From: Desulfobacterales bacterium
GTDB lineage: Bacteria; Desulfobacterota; DSM-4660; Desulfatiglandales; Desulfatiglandaceae
Length of the DNA: 9,979 nt
Assembly: GCA_027061865.1 (NCBI GenBank)
Contig: JAMOVZ010000219.1
Location: 1 to 9,979, forward strand
Direction of reading: 5' to 3'
Position 1 is the first letter of the stretch. Every line of letters begins with the position of its first letter. This document shows positions 1 through 6,066 of the stretch, piece by piece. The translations under genes and the position numbers were made by a program. The notes beneath the pieces were generated by a model. It was not told the origin of the DNA. It saw only the letters and a list, made by a program, of their open reading frames with translations, and searched no databases.

Positions 1-85
1 TGCCTCCTTCAATAACCAAGTCCAACTGGGTAACAGTCCCTTCAACCGGGTCTACTACCCTCCCCCCCCTAATCCATATCGTCAC
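1..85 (-). CDS. pyrC: Dihydroorotase, N-terminal fragment (runs off window)
   Basis: Partial gene: the first 28 codons, the rest lies beyond the left edge. It starts with GTG at 85-83 and reads MTIWIRGGRVVDP followed by VEGTVTQLDLVIEGG. This is the first beta-strand segment typical of long-type (type I) dihydroorotases, where a GG.vvDP motif is followed by a D..I..G strand. The enzyme cyclises carbamoyl-aspartate to dihydroorotate, the step after PyrB. The metal-binding HxH motif would lie further on and is not visible. The start overlaps the end of pyrB by 17 bp, and an SD (GGGAGG, plus-strand 94-99) sits 8 nt upstream inside pyrB, which suggests translational coupling. Codons 6-9 contain a run of eight Gs (62-69). 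Identity rests on 28 residues plus the pyrB context. Confidence 0.85.
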   Translation of the reverse strand, partial: MTIWIRGGRVVDPVEGTVTQLDLVIEGG

Positions 86-1016
86 TCTTTGAGCCTCCCA
101 TCAACAAATAGAGAACAGCCATTCGCACGGCCACCCCATTGGCCACCTGCTCCAGTATCACGGACCAAGGGCCGTCGGCAACTTCTGGTTCGATCTCAAC
201 GCCCCTGTTCATGGGGCCTGGGTGCATCACGATCGCATCGGGTTTTGCCCTTGAGAGCACCGCCCGGTTAAGGCCGAAGAATCTCGAGTATTCCCTGACA
301 CCGGGAAACAGGCTCCCGGCCTGGCGCTCAAGCTGGATCCTTAGCACCATTATCACATCTTTATCTTCCACTGCCCTACGAATATCGTATTGCACATCAA
401 CACCCAGTTCCCCGACTCCCATGGGCATCATTGTAGGGGGGCCACAGACCGTGACATGAGCCCCCATCTTTCTCAGGCCAATGACATTTGACCTTGCCAC
501 CCGGCTGTGGGCAATGTCGCCTATGATGGCAACTCTCAGCCCAGCTATTTCACCCTTCTTCTCCCTAATGGTCAGCATGTCTAGCAAGGCCTGGGTGGGA
601 TGTTCATTGATTCCGTCGCCTGCATTGATCACCCCTGCCTCCACATGCCTTGCCAAGAGGTGAGGCGCACCACTTGATGAGTGGCGTATCACGATGAGAT
701 CAGGGTTCATGGCCTGAAGGTTCTTGGCCGTATCTATCAGGGTCTCGCCCTTGACCATGCTGGAGGTGGATGCAGAAAGGCTGACTGTGTCAGCACTCAG
801 GCGTTTAGCTGCTATTTCAAAGGAGGTTTTGGTCCTGGTGCTGGGCTCATAGAAGAAATTCACAATGGTCTTTCCTCGAAGGGTTGGCACCTTCTTGATT
901 TCGCGCTTGGATATTTCTTTTAAGGAGTCAGCGGTGTCAAGGATGAGGTTGATCTCATCCACATTGAGTTGGTCTATACTGAGCAGATCCTTATGCGACA
1001 GTCCAATCAATGACAT
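69..1016 (-). CDS. pyrB: Aspartate carbamoyltransferase catalytic subunit
   Basis: Catalyses carbamoyl phosphate + aspartate to carbamoyl-aspartate, the committed step of pyrimidine synthesis in the cytoplasm. With the ATG at 1016 the protein is 315 aa, close to the family's usual 305-320. Visible motifs: EPSTRTKTSFE (about 57-67, carbamoyl-phosphate loop, with Lys at the position that is Arg in E. coli STRTR), IRHSSSGAPH, GDGINEHPTQALLD (about 133-146), IGDIAHSRVARSN (about 165-177), RIQLERQ (about 226-232, aspartate domain) and HPGPMNRG (about 265-272). The frame stays open upstream to a GTG at 1079, but that extension runs through a terminator-like hairpin and has no family resemblance, so MSLIGLSHKDLL is taken as the N-terminus. 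The strong AAGGAGG upstream is 18 nt from this ATG, too far for normal spacing (see the leader features). No pyrI is seen between pyrB and pyrC. Confidence 0.95.
   Translation of the reverse strand: MSLIGLSHKDLLSIDQLNVDEINLILDTADSLKEISKREIKKVPTLRGKTIVNFFYEPSTRTKTSFEIAAKRLSADTVSLSASTSSMVKGETLIDTAKNLQAMNPDLIVIRHSSSGAPHLLARHVEAGVINAGDGINEHPTQALLDMLTIREKKGEIAGLRVAIIGDIAHSRVARSNVIGLRKMGAHVTVCGPPTMMPMGVGELGVDVQYDIRRAVEDKDVIMVLRIQLERQAGSLFPGVREYSRFFGLNRAVLSRAKPDAIVMHPGPMNRGVEIEPEVADGPWSVILEQVANGVAVRMAVLYLLMGGSKSDDMD
94..99 (-). promoter_or_regulatory. Shine-Dalgarno of pyrC inside pyrB
   Basis: GGGAGG on the minus strand, 8 nt before the GTG at 85. It lies within the last codons of pyrB and fixes the pyrC start. 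Confidence 0.7.
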
Positions 1017-1093
1017 GTTCGCCCCATAAAAAAACCTCCTTGCCGAAGATCCGGCAAGGAGGCCCCTGAATTTTTGCACCTCATCACAATCAT
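1007..1093 (-). CDS. Candidate pyrB leader peptide (28 codons)
   Basis: A short ORF with ATG at 1093 and TGA at 1009-1007. It reads MIVMRCKNSGASLP, then DLRQGGFFMGRTCH. It runs through the whole hairpin and T-run and ends 10 nt inside pyrB, in a different frame (the pyrB ATG at 1016 lies within it). An internal ATG at 1027, its codon 23, lies exactly 7 nt after AAGGAGG, so a 6-codon mini-ORF could also be translated. Ribosomes terminating at 1007 could reinitiate at 1016. The layout resembles the E. coli pyrBI leader (pyrL), which also spans its attenuator. No SD precedes the ATG at 1093, and the predicted transcript start is only about 5-7 nt upstream, so translation of the full ORF is uncertain. 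Confidence 0.35.
   Translation of the reverse strand: MIVMRCKNSGASLPDLRQGGFFMGRTCH
1028..1062 (-). terminator. Intrinsic terminator / attenuator hairpin before pyrB
   Basis: On the minus strand, CCTCCTTGCCG (1062-1052), a 6-nt loop GATCTT, then CGGCAAGGAGG (1045-1035), followed at once by seven Ts (1034-1028). The 11-bp stem is perfect and GC-rich, the classic form of a factor-independent terminator. It sits between the candidate promoter and the pyrB start, so it can attenuate pyrB as well as end read-through from rplQ. The 3' arm contains AAGGAGG, so the SD is hidden when the stem forms; the 5' arm CCTCCTT matches the 16S rRNA anti-SD sequence. Confidence 0.8.
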
Positions 1094-1105
1094 GGCTGAA
1101 TTCGG

Positions 1106-1111
1106 ATTATA
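1106..1111 (-). promoter_or_regulatory. Candidate -10 box for the pyrB transcript
   Basis: A perfect TATAAT on the minus strand. The only -35-like sequence at suitable spacing (18 nt) is TTCGGG, which is weak, so the promoter may be modest or activator-dependent. The start would fall near 1098-1100, just upstream of the leader ATG at 1093. The position between rplQ and the attenuator hairpin supports a separate pyrBC transcript. Confidence 0.5.
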
Positions 1112-1217
1112 AAAGAAGAAACCCTTTGGCCCGAATTTTTATCACAAATTCTGTTCAGGTTCTAGTCTTGATTTTCATCCTTTTTTTCAGCTGCTCCCTC
1201 TCCTTTTTCGGGCTTCT

Positions 1218-1649
1218 CTATTTTTTTGGAGCATCTTCGCTCTTGGGCTCTTCCTTTTCCTTTTTTTCCTTTGTTTTTTTCTTCTGGCCCCCCTCTAACC
1301 CCACCAGCTGCACGATGGATATAGAAGCTCCATCACCTCCGCGGATTCCTTTCTTGATAATCCGCACATAGCCACCCTGCCTGTCCATGAAGCGCTCACG
1401 GAGTTCATCAAACAACTTATGGGTGACCTGCTTGTCCTGCATGTAAGCAAGGGCCTGCCGCCTTGCATGCAGATCACCTCGCTTTGCAAGAGTGATCATC
1501 TTTTCGGCAATAGGGCGCAAAGCCTTTGCTTTGGCATCAGTAGTCTCTATCTGCTCATACTTGAAAAGTGAGGTCACAATGTTTCGGAGCATTGCCCTCC
1601 GATGAGCCGGATTGCGGCCCAAGTGCTTTCCTGCCTTCCTATGTCTCAT
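1218..1649 (-). CDS. rplQ: 50S ribosomal protein L17
   Basis: Large-subunit protein, 143 aa. The N-terminus MRHRKAGKHLGRNPAHRRAM and the following RNIVTSLF and T.AKAKALRPIAEKMI are the diagnostic L17 block; YVRIIKKGIRGGDGA (about 93-107) and VQLVGLE close the core near residue 120. A lysine/glutamate-rich tail of about 23 residues extends past the compact 117-127-aa form. The ATG overlaps the rpoA stop as ATGA, with AAGGTG 7 nt upstream, so translation is coupled. The gene ends CCA AAA AAA TAG: a seven-A run next to the stop. One re-read base there would continue the same charged tail for 19 residues to a TAG at 1164-1162 (see findings). Confidence 0.97.
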   Translation of the reverse strand: MRHRKAGKHLGRNPAHRRAMLRNIVTSLFKYEQIETTDAKAKALRPIAEKMITLAKRGDLHARRQALAYMQDKQVTHKLFDELRERFMDRQGGYVRIIKKGIRGGDGASISIVQLVGLEGGQKKKTKEKKEKEEPKSEDAPKK

Positions 1650-2695
1650 TTGCCAGCACCTTCTTCACTTTGTTCTGCTTGAGTCTCTGAACCCTCGGGC
1701 TCTTTTTTGGGCAAAGGGAAGTTATCCAGCTTCATTCCCAGGTGAAGCCCCATTTCCTCCAAAATGGCCTTTATCTCATTTAATGACTTACGTCCGAAAT
1801 TCTTGGTCTTGAGCATCTCGGCCTCTGTCTTCTGAACCAATTCCCCTATGTATGTAATATTGGCGTTCTTGAGGCAATTTGCAGACCTCACCGAGAGCTC
1901 AAGCTCTGAGACAGGCTTGAAAAGATTTTCGTTCAAGGGCTCTTCCTGGGACTCCTCTTCCTCTTCCACAGGCTCGGGTTCTTCCTCGAAGTTTATAAAG
2001 GGTGTCATCTGTTCCTTGAGGATCTTGGCCGCATAGGCCACAGCATCCTCAGGCAACACACTTCCATCAGTCCAGACCTCCAGGGTCAACTTGTCATAAT
2101 CTGCAATCTGGCCCACCCGCGCATTTGTAACCACGTAGTTGACCTTCTTGATAGGTGAAAAAACCGCATCCATTAAGATCACGCCTATGGGTTTGTCCTT
2201 TGTCTTGAATCGCTCGGCAGGTACATAACCTTTTCCCATTTTCACCACCATCTCCATGTCCAGCTTGGCTTCTTTGTTCAACGTGGCGATATGCTGGTCA
2301 GGAGTTAGCACCTCTGCCAGGCCATGCGTATCGATGTCTCCCGCCTTTACTTCACCCTCTCCTTCTTTTGATAAGTGGACCACTGCCTCTTCAGTGTCGA
2401 GCAGCTTGAGCCTGACCTCTTTAAGGTTCAGGATAATATCGGTCACATCCTCCAAGACACCAGGGATCGCGGAAAACTCGTGAAGCACTCCATTAATCTT
2501 TACCGACACAATTGCAGCCCCCTGCAAGGAAGATAGCAGGATCCTACGCAGGGAATTGCCTATTGTTATACCAAAGCCCCTCTCCAGAGGTTCACAAACG
2601 AACTTCCCGTAGGTCTTGGAGTAGCTGTCCTGATCAATCTCAATCCTCTTGGGTTTGATCAGCTCTCTCCAATTTCTAGCTTTTAAATCGTTCAA
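1646..2695 (-). CDS. rpoA: DNA-directed RNA polymerase subunit alpha
   Basis: Assembly platform of RNA polymerase and contact site for activators and UP elements. With the TTG at 2695 it is 349 aa. The N-terminal domain begins RNWRELIKPK and carries the dimerisation motif GFGITIGNSLRRILLSS (about 40-56) and DGSVLPEDAV. An acidic, proline-bearing linker (EEEPEPVEEEE, about 237-247) leads to the C-terminal domain: ELSVRSANCLKN (about 266-277, including the DNA-binding Arg equivalent to E. coli R265), the KNFGRKSLNEIK helix-hairpin-helix, and LGMKL. An acidic tail of about 20 residues follows. The TTG at 2695 is preferred because GGAAGGGGGG lies 6 nt upstream; an in-frame TTG at 2734 would add 13 residues but lacks a good SD. 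The stop overlaps the rplQ start. Confidence 0.95.
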   Translation of the reverse strand: MNDLKARNWRELIKPKRIEIDQDSYSKTYGKFVCEPLERGFGITIGNSLRRILLSSLQGAAIVSVKINGVLHEFSAIPGVLEDVTDIILNLKEVRLKLLDTEEAVVHLSKEGEGEVKAGDIDTHGLAEVLTPDQHIATLNKEAKLDMEMVVKMGKGYVPAERFKTKDKPIGVILMDAVFSPIKKVNYVVTNARVGQIADYDKLTLEVWTDGSVLPEDAVAYAAKILKEQMTPFINFEEEPEPVEEEEESQEEPLNENLFKPVSELELSVRSANCLKNANITYIGELVQKTEAEMLKTKNFGRKSLNEIKAILEEMGLHLGMKLDNFPLPKKEPEGSETQAEQSEEGAGK

Positions 2696-2701
2696 GAAAG
2701 G

Positions 2702-2711
2702 CCCCCCTTCC
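2702..2711 (-). promoter_or_regulatory. Shine-Dalgarno deciding the rpoA start
   Basis: GGAAGGGGGG on the minus strand, 6 nt before the TTG at 2695. It supports that TTG over the one at 2734. Confidence 0.6.
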
Positions 2712-2844
2712 AATTGTTCTTGGTTGATTGGCAAGGTTGACTGGTCATTCCGTCACCTGCCCACTAGTTAAATAATCATTTAAAATTAATGTCGCCCGAT
2801 TCACTTAGTCCGGCCCATATTGCCAAACTAAACCAAGAGTCAGC
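2712..2844 (-). other. Long rpsD-rpoA spacer with an AT-rich stretch
   Basis: The spacer between the rpsD stop and the rpoA SD is over 130 bp, by far the longest gap inside the ribosomal-protein genes here. It contains an AT-rich block (about 2767-2790, including a TTAAA/TTTAA 5-bp inverted repeat). No convincing -35/-10 pair, terminator or ORF was seen. It could hold an internal rpoA promoter or a processing site, but the sequence does not establish either. Confidence 0.4.
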
Positions 2845-3474
2845 CTACTTGGAGTAAAGCTCTACGATCAGCTGCTCCTGAATCGGCATCGTCAAGTCCT
2901 CTCTGCTGGGAAGGGCTTTGAATACGCCTCTGAACCTTTCCTTGTCCACCTCAAGCCAGTTTGGAATCCCACGGCGCACGACGGTCTCCATTGCCTCCAG
3001 AATAGGCGGCACATTCCGGCTCTTCTCACGCACCTCTATCACGTCTCCAGGCTTCACTAAATAAGAAGGGATGTTTACCTTCCTGCCGTTTACCAAGAAG
3101 TGGTTATGCCTTACCAATTGTCTTGCCTGATTTCTGGATGAGGCAAATCCCATACGGTAGACCACGTTATCCAGCCTTCTCTCAAGCAACAGCAAGAGGT
3201 TTGTGCCTGTAATACCCTTTTGACGCTCCGCCCTTCTATAATAGCTCCGGAATTGCTTTTCCAGGACCCCGTAAATCCTCTTTACTTTTTGTTTTTCCCT
3301 TAGCTGGAGACGATAATCCGAATATTTACCACCCCTTCGCTGGCCATGCTGGCCAGGGGGATAGGATCTACGCTCAAACGCACACTTGTCGCTATAGCAG
3401 CGATCCCCTTTGAGGAATAGCTTTAGATTCTCGCGGCGGCAAAGCCTACAAACCGAACCCCTGTATCTAGCCAA
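2845..3474 (-). CDS. rpsD: 30S ribosomal protein S4, zinc-binding form
   Basis: Primary 16S-binding assembly protein of the small subunit; 209 aa, the normal length. The N-terminus MARYRGSVCRLCRRE has a full zinc site, C9-X2-C12-X13-C26-X4-C31, as in Thermus S4. YPPGQHGQRR follows, then the S4 RNA-binding domain (RLDNVVYRMGFASSRNQARQ, HNHFLVNGRKVNIPS, KPGDVIEVREKS) and the end PIQEQLIVELYSK. The start is TTG at 3474, fixed by a strong GGAAGGAGG about 7 nt upstream and by the conserved MARY start. In some bacteria S4 represses the alpha operon; no S4 operator structure was recognised upstream of rpsM. Confidence 0.98.
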   Translation of the reverse strand: MARYRGSVCRLCRRENLKLFLKGDRCYSDKCAFERRSYPPGQHGQRRGGKYSDYRLQLREKQKVKRIYGVLEKQFRSYYRRAERQKGITGTNLLLLLERRLDNVVYRMGFASSRNQARQLVRHNHFLVNGRKVNIPSYLVKPGDVIEVREKSRNVPPILEAMETVVRRGIPNWLEVDKERFRGVFKALPSREDLTMPIQEQLIVELYSK

Positions 3475-3489
3475 ATCAGTTCCTCCTTC

Positions 3490-3885
3490 CTAAACCCTGC
3501 GCCTCTTGGGAGGTCTGCAACCATTATGCGGAATTGGGGTTACATCCCTTATGGCAGTCACTGTGAATCCCTCTATCTGAAGGGCGCGCAGTGCCGCCTC
3601 CCTGCCCACTCCAGGCCCTTTGACCCGAACTTCAGCTACCCTTAGCCCATGCTCCATGGCCTGGCGGATGGCGTCTTGAGCCGCCATTTGGGCGGCAAAT
3701 GGCGTGCTCTTCCTGGATCCTTTAAACCCTACCCTGCCAGCGCTGGACTGGGCAATGACATTGCCGTCAGGGTCGGTCACGGTCACAATAGTATTATTGA
3801 AAGTAGATTGAATATGCACTATGCCGGTTGGCACATTCTTTCGCTCTTTTTTTGCCTTCCCTCTCTTTTTGCCACGTTTTGCCAT
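3490..3885 (-). CDS. rpsK: 30S ribosomal protein S11
   Basis: Small-subunit platform protein near the E site; 131 aa, the usual length. After a basic N-terminus come GIVHIQSTFNNTIVTVTDPDGN (in two parts: HIQSTFNNTIVT and DPDGNVIAQSSAG), GFKGSRKSTPFAAQMAAQ, VRVKGPGVGREAALRAL and the invariant end TPIPHNGCRPPKRRRV. ATG at 3885 with GAGGA 6 nt upstream. It lies 18 bp after rpsM and 15 bp before rpsD in the usual alpha-operon order. Confidence 0.98.
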   Translation of the reverse strand: MAKRGKKRGKAKKERKNVPTGIVHIQSTFNNTIVTVTDPDGNVIAQSSAGRVGFKGSRKSTPFAAQMAAQDAIRQAMEHGLRVAEVRVKGPGVGREAALRALQIEGFTVTAIRDVTPIPHNGCRPPKRRRV

Positions 3886-3903
3886 CTTCAGTCCTCAACT
3901 TCC

Positions 3904-4275
3904 CTATTTCTTCTTCTTGCCCATTAAGGCCCGGCGCGGCCCTTTGCGCGTCCGTGCGTTGGTGCTGGTTCGCTGCCCCCTCACAGGAAGCCCCCGCCTG
4001 TGGCGCAGGCCTCGGTAGGCACCAAGGTCCATGAGGCGCTTTATGTTCATGGAGACCTCTCGCCTCAGATCGCCCTCCACCTTGTATTTTTCGTCAATTA
4101 TCTTTCTGATGCGGGTAATCTGCTCGCCTGTGAGATCATCTGACTTGGTGTCCCAGTCAATTCCGGCCTCGGTCAGGATCTTTTGGGCAGAGCTCCTGCC
4201 AATGCCGTAAATGTAAGTCAGCGCAATCTCCATGCGCTTTCTCTTTGGTAGGTCTACTCCTGCTATACGAGCCAA
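3904..4275 (-). CDS. rpsM: 30S ribosomal protein S13
   Basis: Small-subunit head protein that forms inter-subunit bridges and contacts the P-site tRNA; 123 aa. The start MARIAGVDLPKRKRMEIALT, the helix-hairpin-helix YIYGIGRSSAQKIL and the end LRHRRGLPVRGQRTSTNART-RKGPRRA are canonical. The start is TTG at 4275, with AAGGAGTG a few nt upstream, confirmed by the conserved MARIAGV. First gene of the alpha segment; the 52-bp gap to rpmJ shows no obvious promoter. Confidence 0.98.
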   Translation of the reverse strand: MARIAGVDLPKRKRMEIALTYIYGIGRSSAQKILTEAGIDWDTKSDDLTGEQITRIRKIIDEKYKVEGDLRREVSMNIKRLMDLGAYRGLRHRRGLPVRGQRTSTNARTRKGPRRALMGKKKK

Positions 4276-4327
4276 TGTTCACTCCTTTTTAGTAGTGTGC
4301 AACCTTCATCCGCACTATATCTAAAGG

Positions 4328-4441
4328 TTATCCCTGCCTCTGCTTGTGCCGGGGGTTTTCACAGATCACCCTCATGACACCCTTTCTGCGGATTATCTTA
4401 CACTTGTTGCATATCTTTTTTACTGACGGTCTCACTTTCAT
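4328..4441 (-). CDS. rpmJ: 50S ribosomal protein L36, zinc-ribbon form
   Basis: Smallest large-subunit protein, 37 aa, read directly from the sequence. It begins MKVRPSVKKICNKCKIIRRK and ends GVMRVICENPRHKQRQG. The zinc ligands C11, C14, C27 and H32 are all present, so this is the zinc-retaining (C+) form. ATG at 4441, 8 bp after the infA stop, with an AAAGGTGAG SD overlapping the infA end. The infA-rpmJ-rpsM order is the common bacterial one. Confidence 0.98.
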   Translation of the reverse strand: MKVRPSVKKICNKCKIIRRKGVMRVICENPRHKQRQG

Positions 4442-4449
4442 GATTCATC

Positions 4450-4680
4450 TCACCTTTCTTGCTTGCTGCCTCGATAGATGATCCTGCCTCTGCTCAGATC
4501 ATAAGGGGATAGCTCCACTACCACGGTATCGCCCGGCAATATTTTGATGAAATGCATCCGCATCTTTCCAGAAATATGGGCTAAGACCCGGTGGCCGTTC
4601 TTTAGTTCCACCCTAAACATAGCGTTTGGCAATGTCTCTATTACTACCCCTTCTACTTCAATTCCTTCTTCTTTTGGCAT
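4450..4680 (-). CDS. infA: Translation initiation factor IF-1
   Basis: Binds the 30S A site during initiation; 76 aa, a single OB fold. MPKEEGIEVEGVVIETLPNA, MFRVELKNGHRVLAHISGKM and LPGDTVVVELSPYDLSRGRI are diagnostic. A short tail (YRGSKQER) makes it slightly longer than the 72-aa E. coli protein. ATG at 4680 with a G-rich GGGGGGA immediately upstream, at rather short spacing. It follows secY directly, with no adk or map gene between. Confidence 0.98.
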   Translation of the reverse strand: MPKEEGIEVEGVVIETLPNAMFRVELKNGHRVLAHISGKMRMHFIKILPGDTVVVELSPYDLSRGRIIYRGSKQER

Positions 4681-4730
4681 GGTCCCCCCAAAAGCATACC
4701 GCTGGCAACCAATAGCGGGCCCGACTCCAC
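4681..4730 (-). other. secY-infA spacer lacking adk and map
   Basis: A 50-bp gap where many bacteria carry adk and/or map. It contains a CCGCT...AGCGG 5-bp inverted repeat with a 10-nt loop but no T-run, so it is not a convincing terminator. No remnant of a deleted gene was recognised. Confidence 0.5.
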
Positions 4731-6044
4731 TTACCGTGCCTTTCCCAGGCCCTTCTTCATAAAGCCGTCATAGTGCCTGGTCAACATGTGGGCCTCGATC
4801 TGCATCATAGTGTCTCTGGCCACTCCCACCACGATCAACAAGGCGGTGCCTCCAAAATAGAACGGCACATTCAACTTATAAATCAGGATCTGGGGCAAAA
4901 TGCATATGGCTGAAACATAGACAGCTCCAGCAAAAGTAAGCCTGGTTAGCACCCTATCGATATATTCTGCCGTATTTTTCCCAGGCCTGATTCCAGGGAC
5001 AAAGCCACCATAGCGCTTCATGTTGTCAGCCACATCCACAGGATTAAAATGGACAGCTGTATAAAAATAGCAAAAGAAGAAGATAAAAATCACATAGACC
5101 AAGATATACACAATATGCCCGGGAGAGAGGAAATTGACGACACTCTGCAACCATGGGAACTGATCTCTAGGCAGAAAATTCGCTATGGTCGCAGGAAACA
5201 TTATGATGGAAGAGGCAAATATAGGAGGAATCACACCGGCTGTATTCACCCTGAGAGGCAAATGGGTGGTCTGCCCCCCGTACATCCTTCTTCCCACAAC
5301 CCTCTTGGCATATTGGACCGGGATCCTCCTCTGCCCCCCTTCCACAAATACAATCACACCAACCACTGCAATCATCAATGCCACGATTATTATCATGAAA
5401 AACGGGGTAAGCTCTCCAGTGGACATCAGCCTGATGGTGTTACCCACTGCTGCGGGAAAACCTGCTACTATTCCAGCAAAGATGATTATTGATATGCCGT
5501 TTCCGATCCCCCGCTCCGTGATCTGCTCGCCCAGCCACATGAGAAACGTGGTGCCTGCCGTAAGTGTGATGACAGTCAATAGCCTGAAACCCCATCCCCC
5601 TATGGGAACTACCATGGCTCCTCCAGGGCTGGACATCCTCTCAAGCCCTATGGCAATACCAAATCCCTGAATCATACAGAGGATGACTGTTCCGTAACGA
5701 GTATATTGGGTTATCTTCTTTCTCCCCTGTTCTCCCTCCTTTTTGAGTCTCTCCAGATGGGGGATCACCACTGCCAGGAGTTCTAAGATAATGGAGGCGC
5801 TGATGTAGGGCATAATTCCCAGCGCCATCACTGACATCTGCCTCAACGCCCCACCCGAGAACATGTCAAAAAGGCCAAACAGCGTCCCTTCCCTCGCACT
5901 AAAAAAGGCAGCCAAAGCAGCTCCGTCAATACCGGGAGTGGGGATATGACAACCCAATCTATAGACGGCAAGCATTAAAAAAGTGAATATGATCCTTTTT
6001 TTCAGCTCCGGGATCTTTGGTATATTTTGTAGTCCAGCTACCAC
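4731..6044 (-). CDS. secY: Protein translocase channel subunit SecY
   Basis: Central channel of the Sec translocon in the inner membrane; 437 aa, the normal size, with ten predicted membrane helices. Recognisable parts: IPELKKRIIFTFLMLAVYRL (helix 1), FGLFDMFSGGALRQMSVMALG (plug and helix 2 entry), GIMPYISASIILELL, ITERGIGNGIS, the cytoplasmic loop EGGQRRIPVQYAKRVVGR (about 235-252), LPLRVNTAGVIPPIFASSI, and the SecA/ribosome-contacting loop VPGIRPGKNTAEYIDRVLTR (about 349-368), in which R353 matches E. coli R357. Start GTG at 6044 (MVAGLQNIPKIPELKKR) with only a weak AAGAGA upstream; no better in-frame start is seen before the conserved region. Placed after rplO, as in the spc operon. Confidence 0.97.
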   Translation of the reverse strand: MVAGLQNIPKIPELKKRIIFTFLMLAVYRLGCHIPTPGIDGAALAAFFSAREGTLFGLFDMFSGGALRQMSVMALGIMPYISASIILELLAVVIPHLERLKKEGEQGRKKITQYTRYGTVILCMIQGFGIAIGLERMSSPGGAMVVPIGGWGFRLLTVITLTAGTTFLMWLGEQITERGIGNGISIIIFAGIVAGFPAAVGNTIRLMSTGELTPFFMIIIVALMIAVVGVIVFVEGGQRRIPVQYAKRVVGRRMYGGQTTHLPLRVNTAGVIPPIFASSIIMFPATIANFLPRDQFPWLQSVVNFLSPGHIVYILVYVIFIFFFCYFYTAVHFNPVDVADNMKRYGGFVPGIRPGKNTAEYIDRVLTRLTFAGAVYVSAICILPQILIYKLNVPFYFGGTALLIVVGVARDTMMQIEAHMLTRHYDGFMKKGLGKAR

Positions 6045-6066
6045 TTAATTTTCTCTTGTTTGTTAT

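Noticed and set aside
1017..1079. Extending pyrB upstream to a GTG at 1079 (336 aa)
   Set aside because: The extra 21 residues are encoded by the terminator hairpin and T-run, do not resemble the ATCase N-terminus, and MSLIGLSHKDLL is a normal family start.
1094..1105. UTP-dependent reiterative initiation at the pyrB promoter
   Set aside because: The predicted start region lacks a run of three or more Ts of the kind used in E. coli pyrBI, so this mechanism is not supported.
1112..1217. A separate terminator right after rplQ
   Set aside because: Only weak 2-3-bp pairings around GGCCAAAGG were seen. The first real hairpin with a T-run is at 1028-1062.
1126..1371. Plus-strand 81-codon ORF opposite the rplQ end
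   Set aside because: Its Phe/Ser-rich sequence is the complement of the Lys/Glu-rich L17 tail, so it is a shadow.
2696..2734. Starting rpoA at the TTG at 2734 (362 aa)
   Set aside because: It lacks a good SD; the TTG at 2695 has GGAAGGGGGG 6 nt upstream and gives a usual RpoA N-terminus. It remains possible.
4276..4327. S4-binding pseudoknot upstream of rpsM
   Set aside because: The 52-bp gap shows no clear nested pairing beyond the SD region.
4695..4725. CCGCT/AGCGG inverted repeat after secY as a terminator
   Set aside because: The stem is only 5 bp with a 10-nt loop and no T-run, and it lies within a continuous operon.
5049..5670. Long plus-strand ORFs opposite secY (147 and 161 codons)
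   Set aside because: They are antisense shadows of a conserved membrane protein gene, of low-quality composition, and with no recognisable family.
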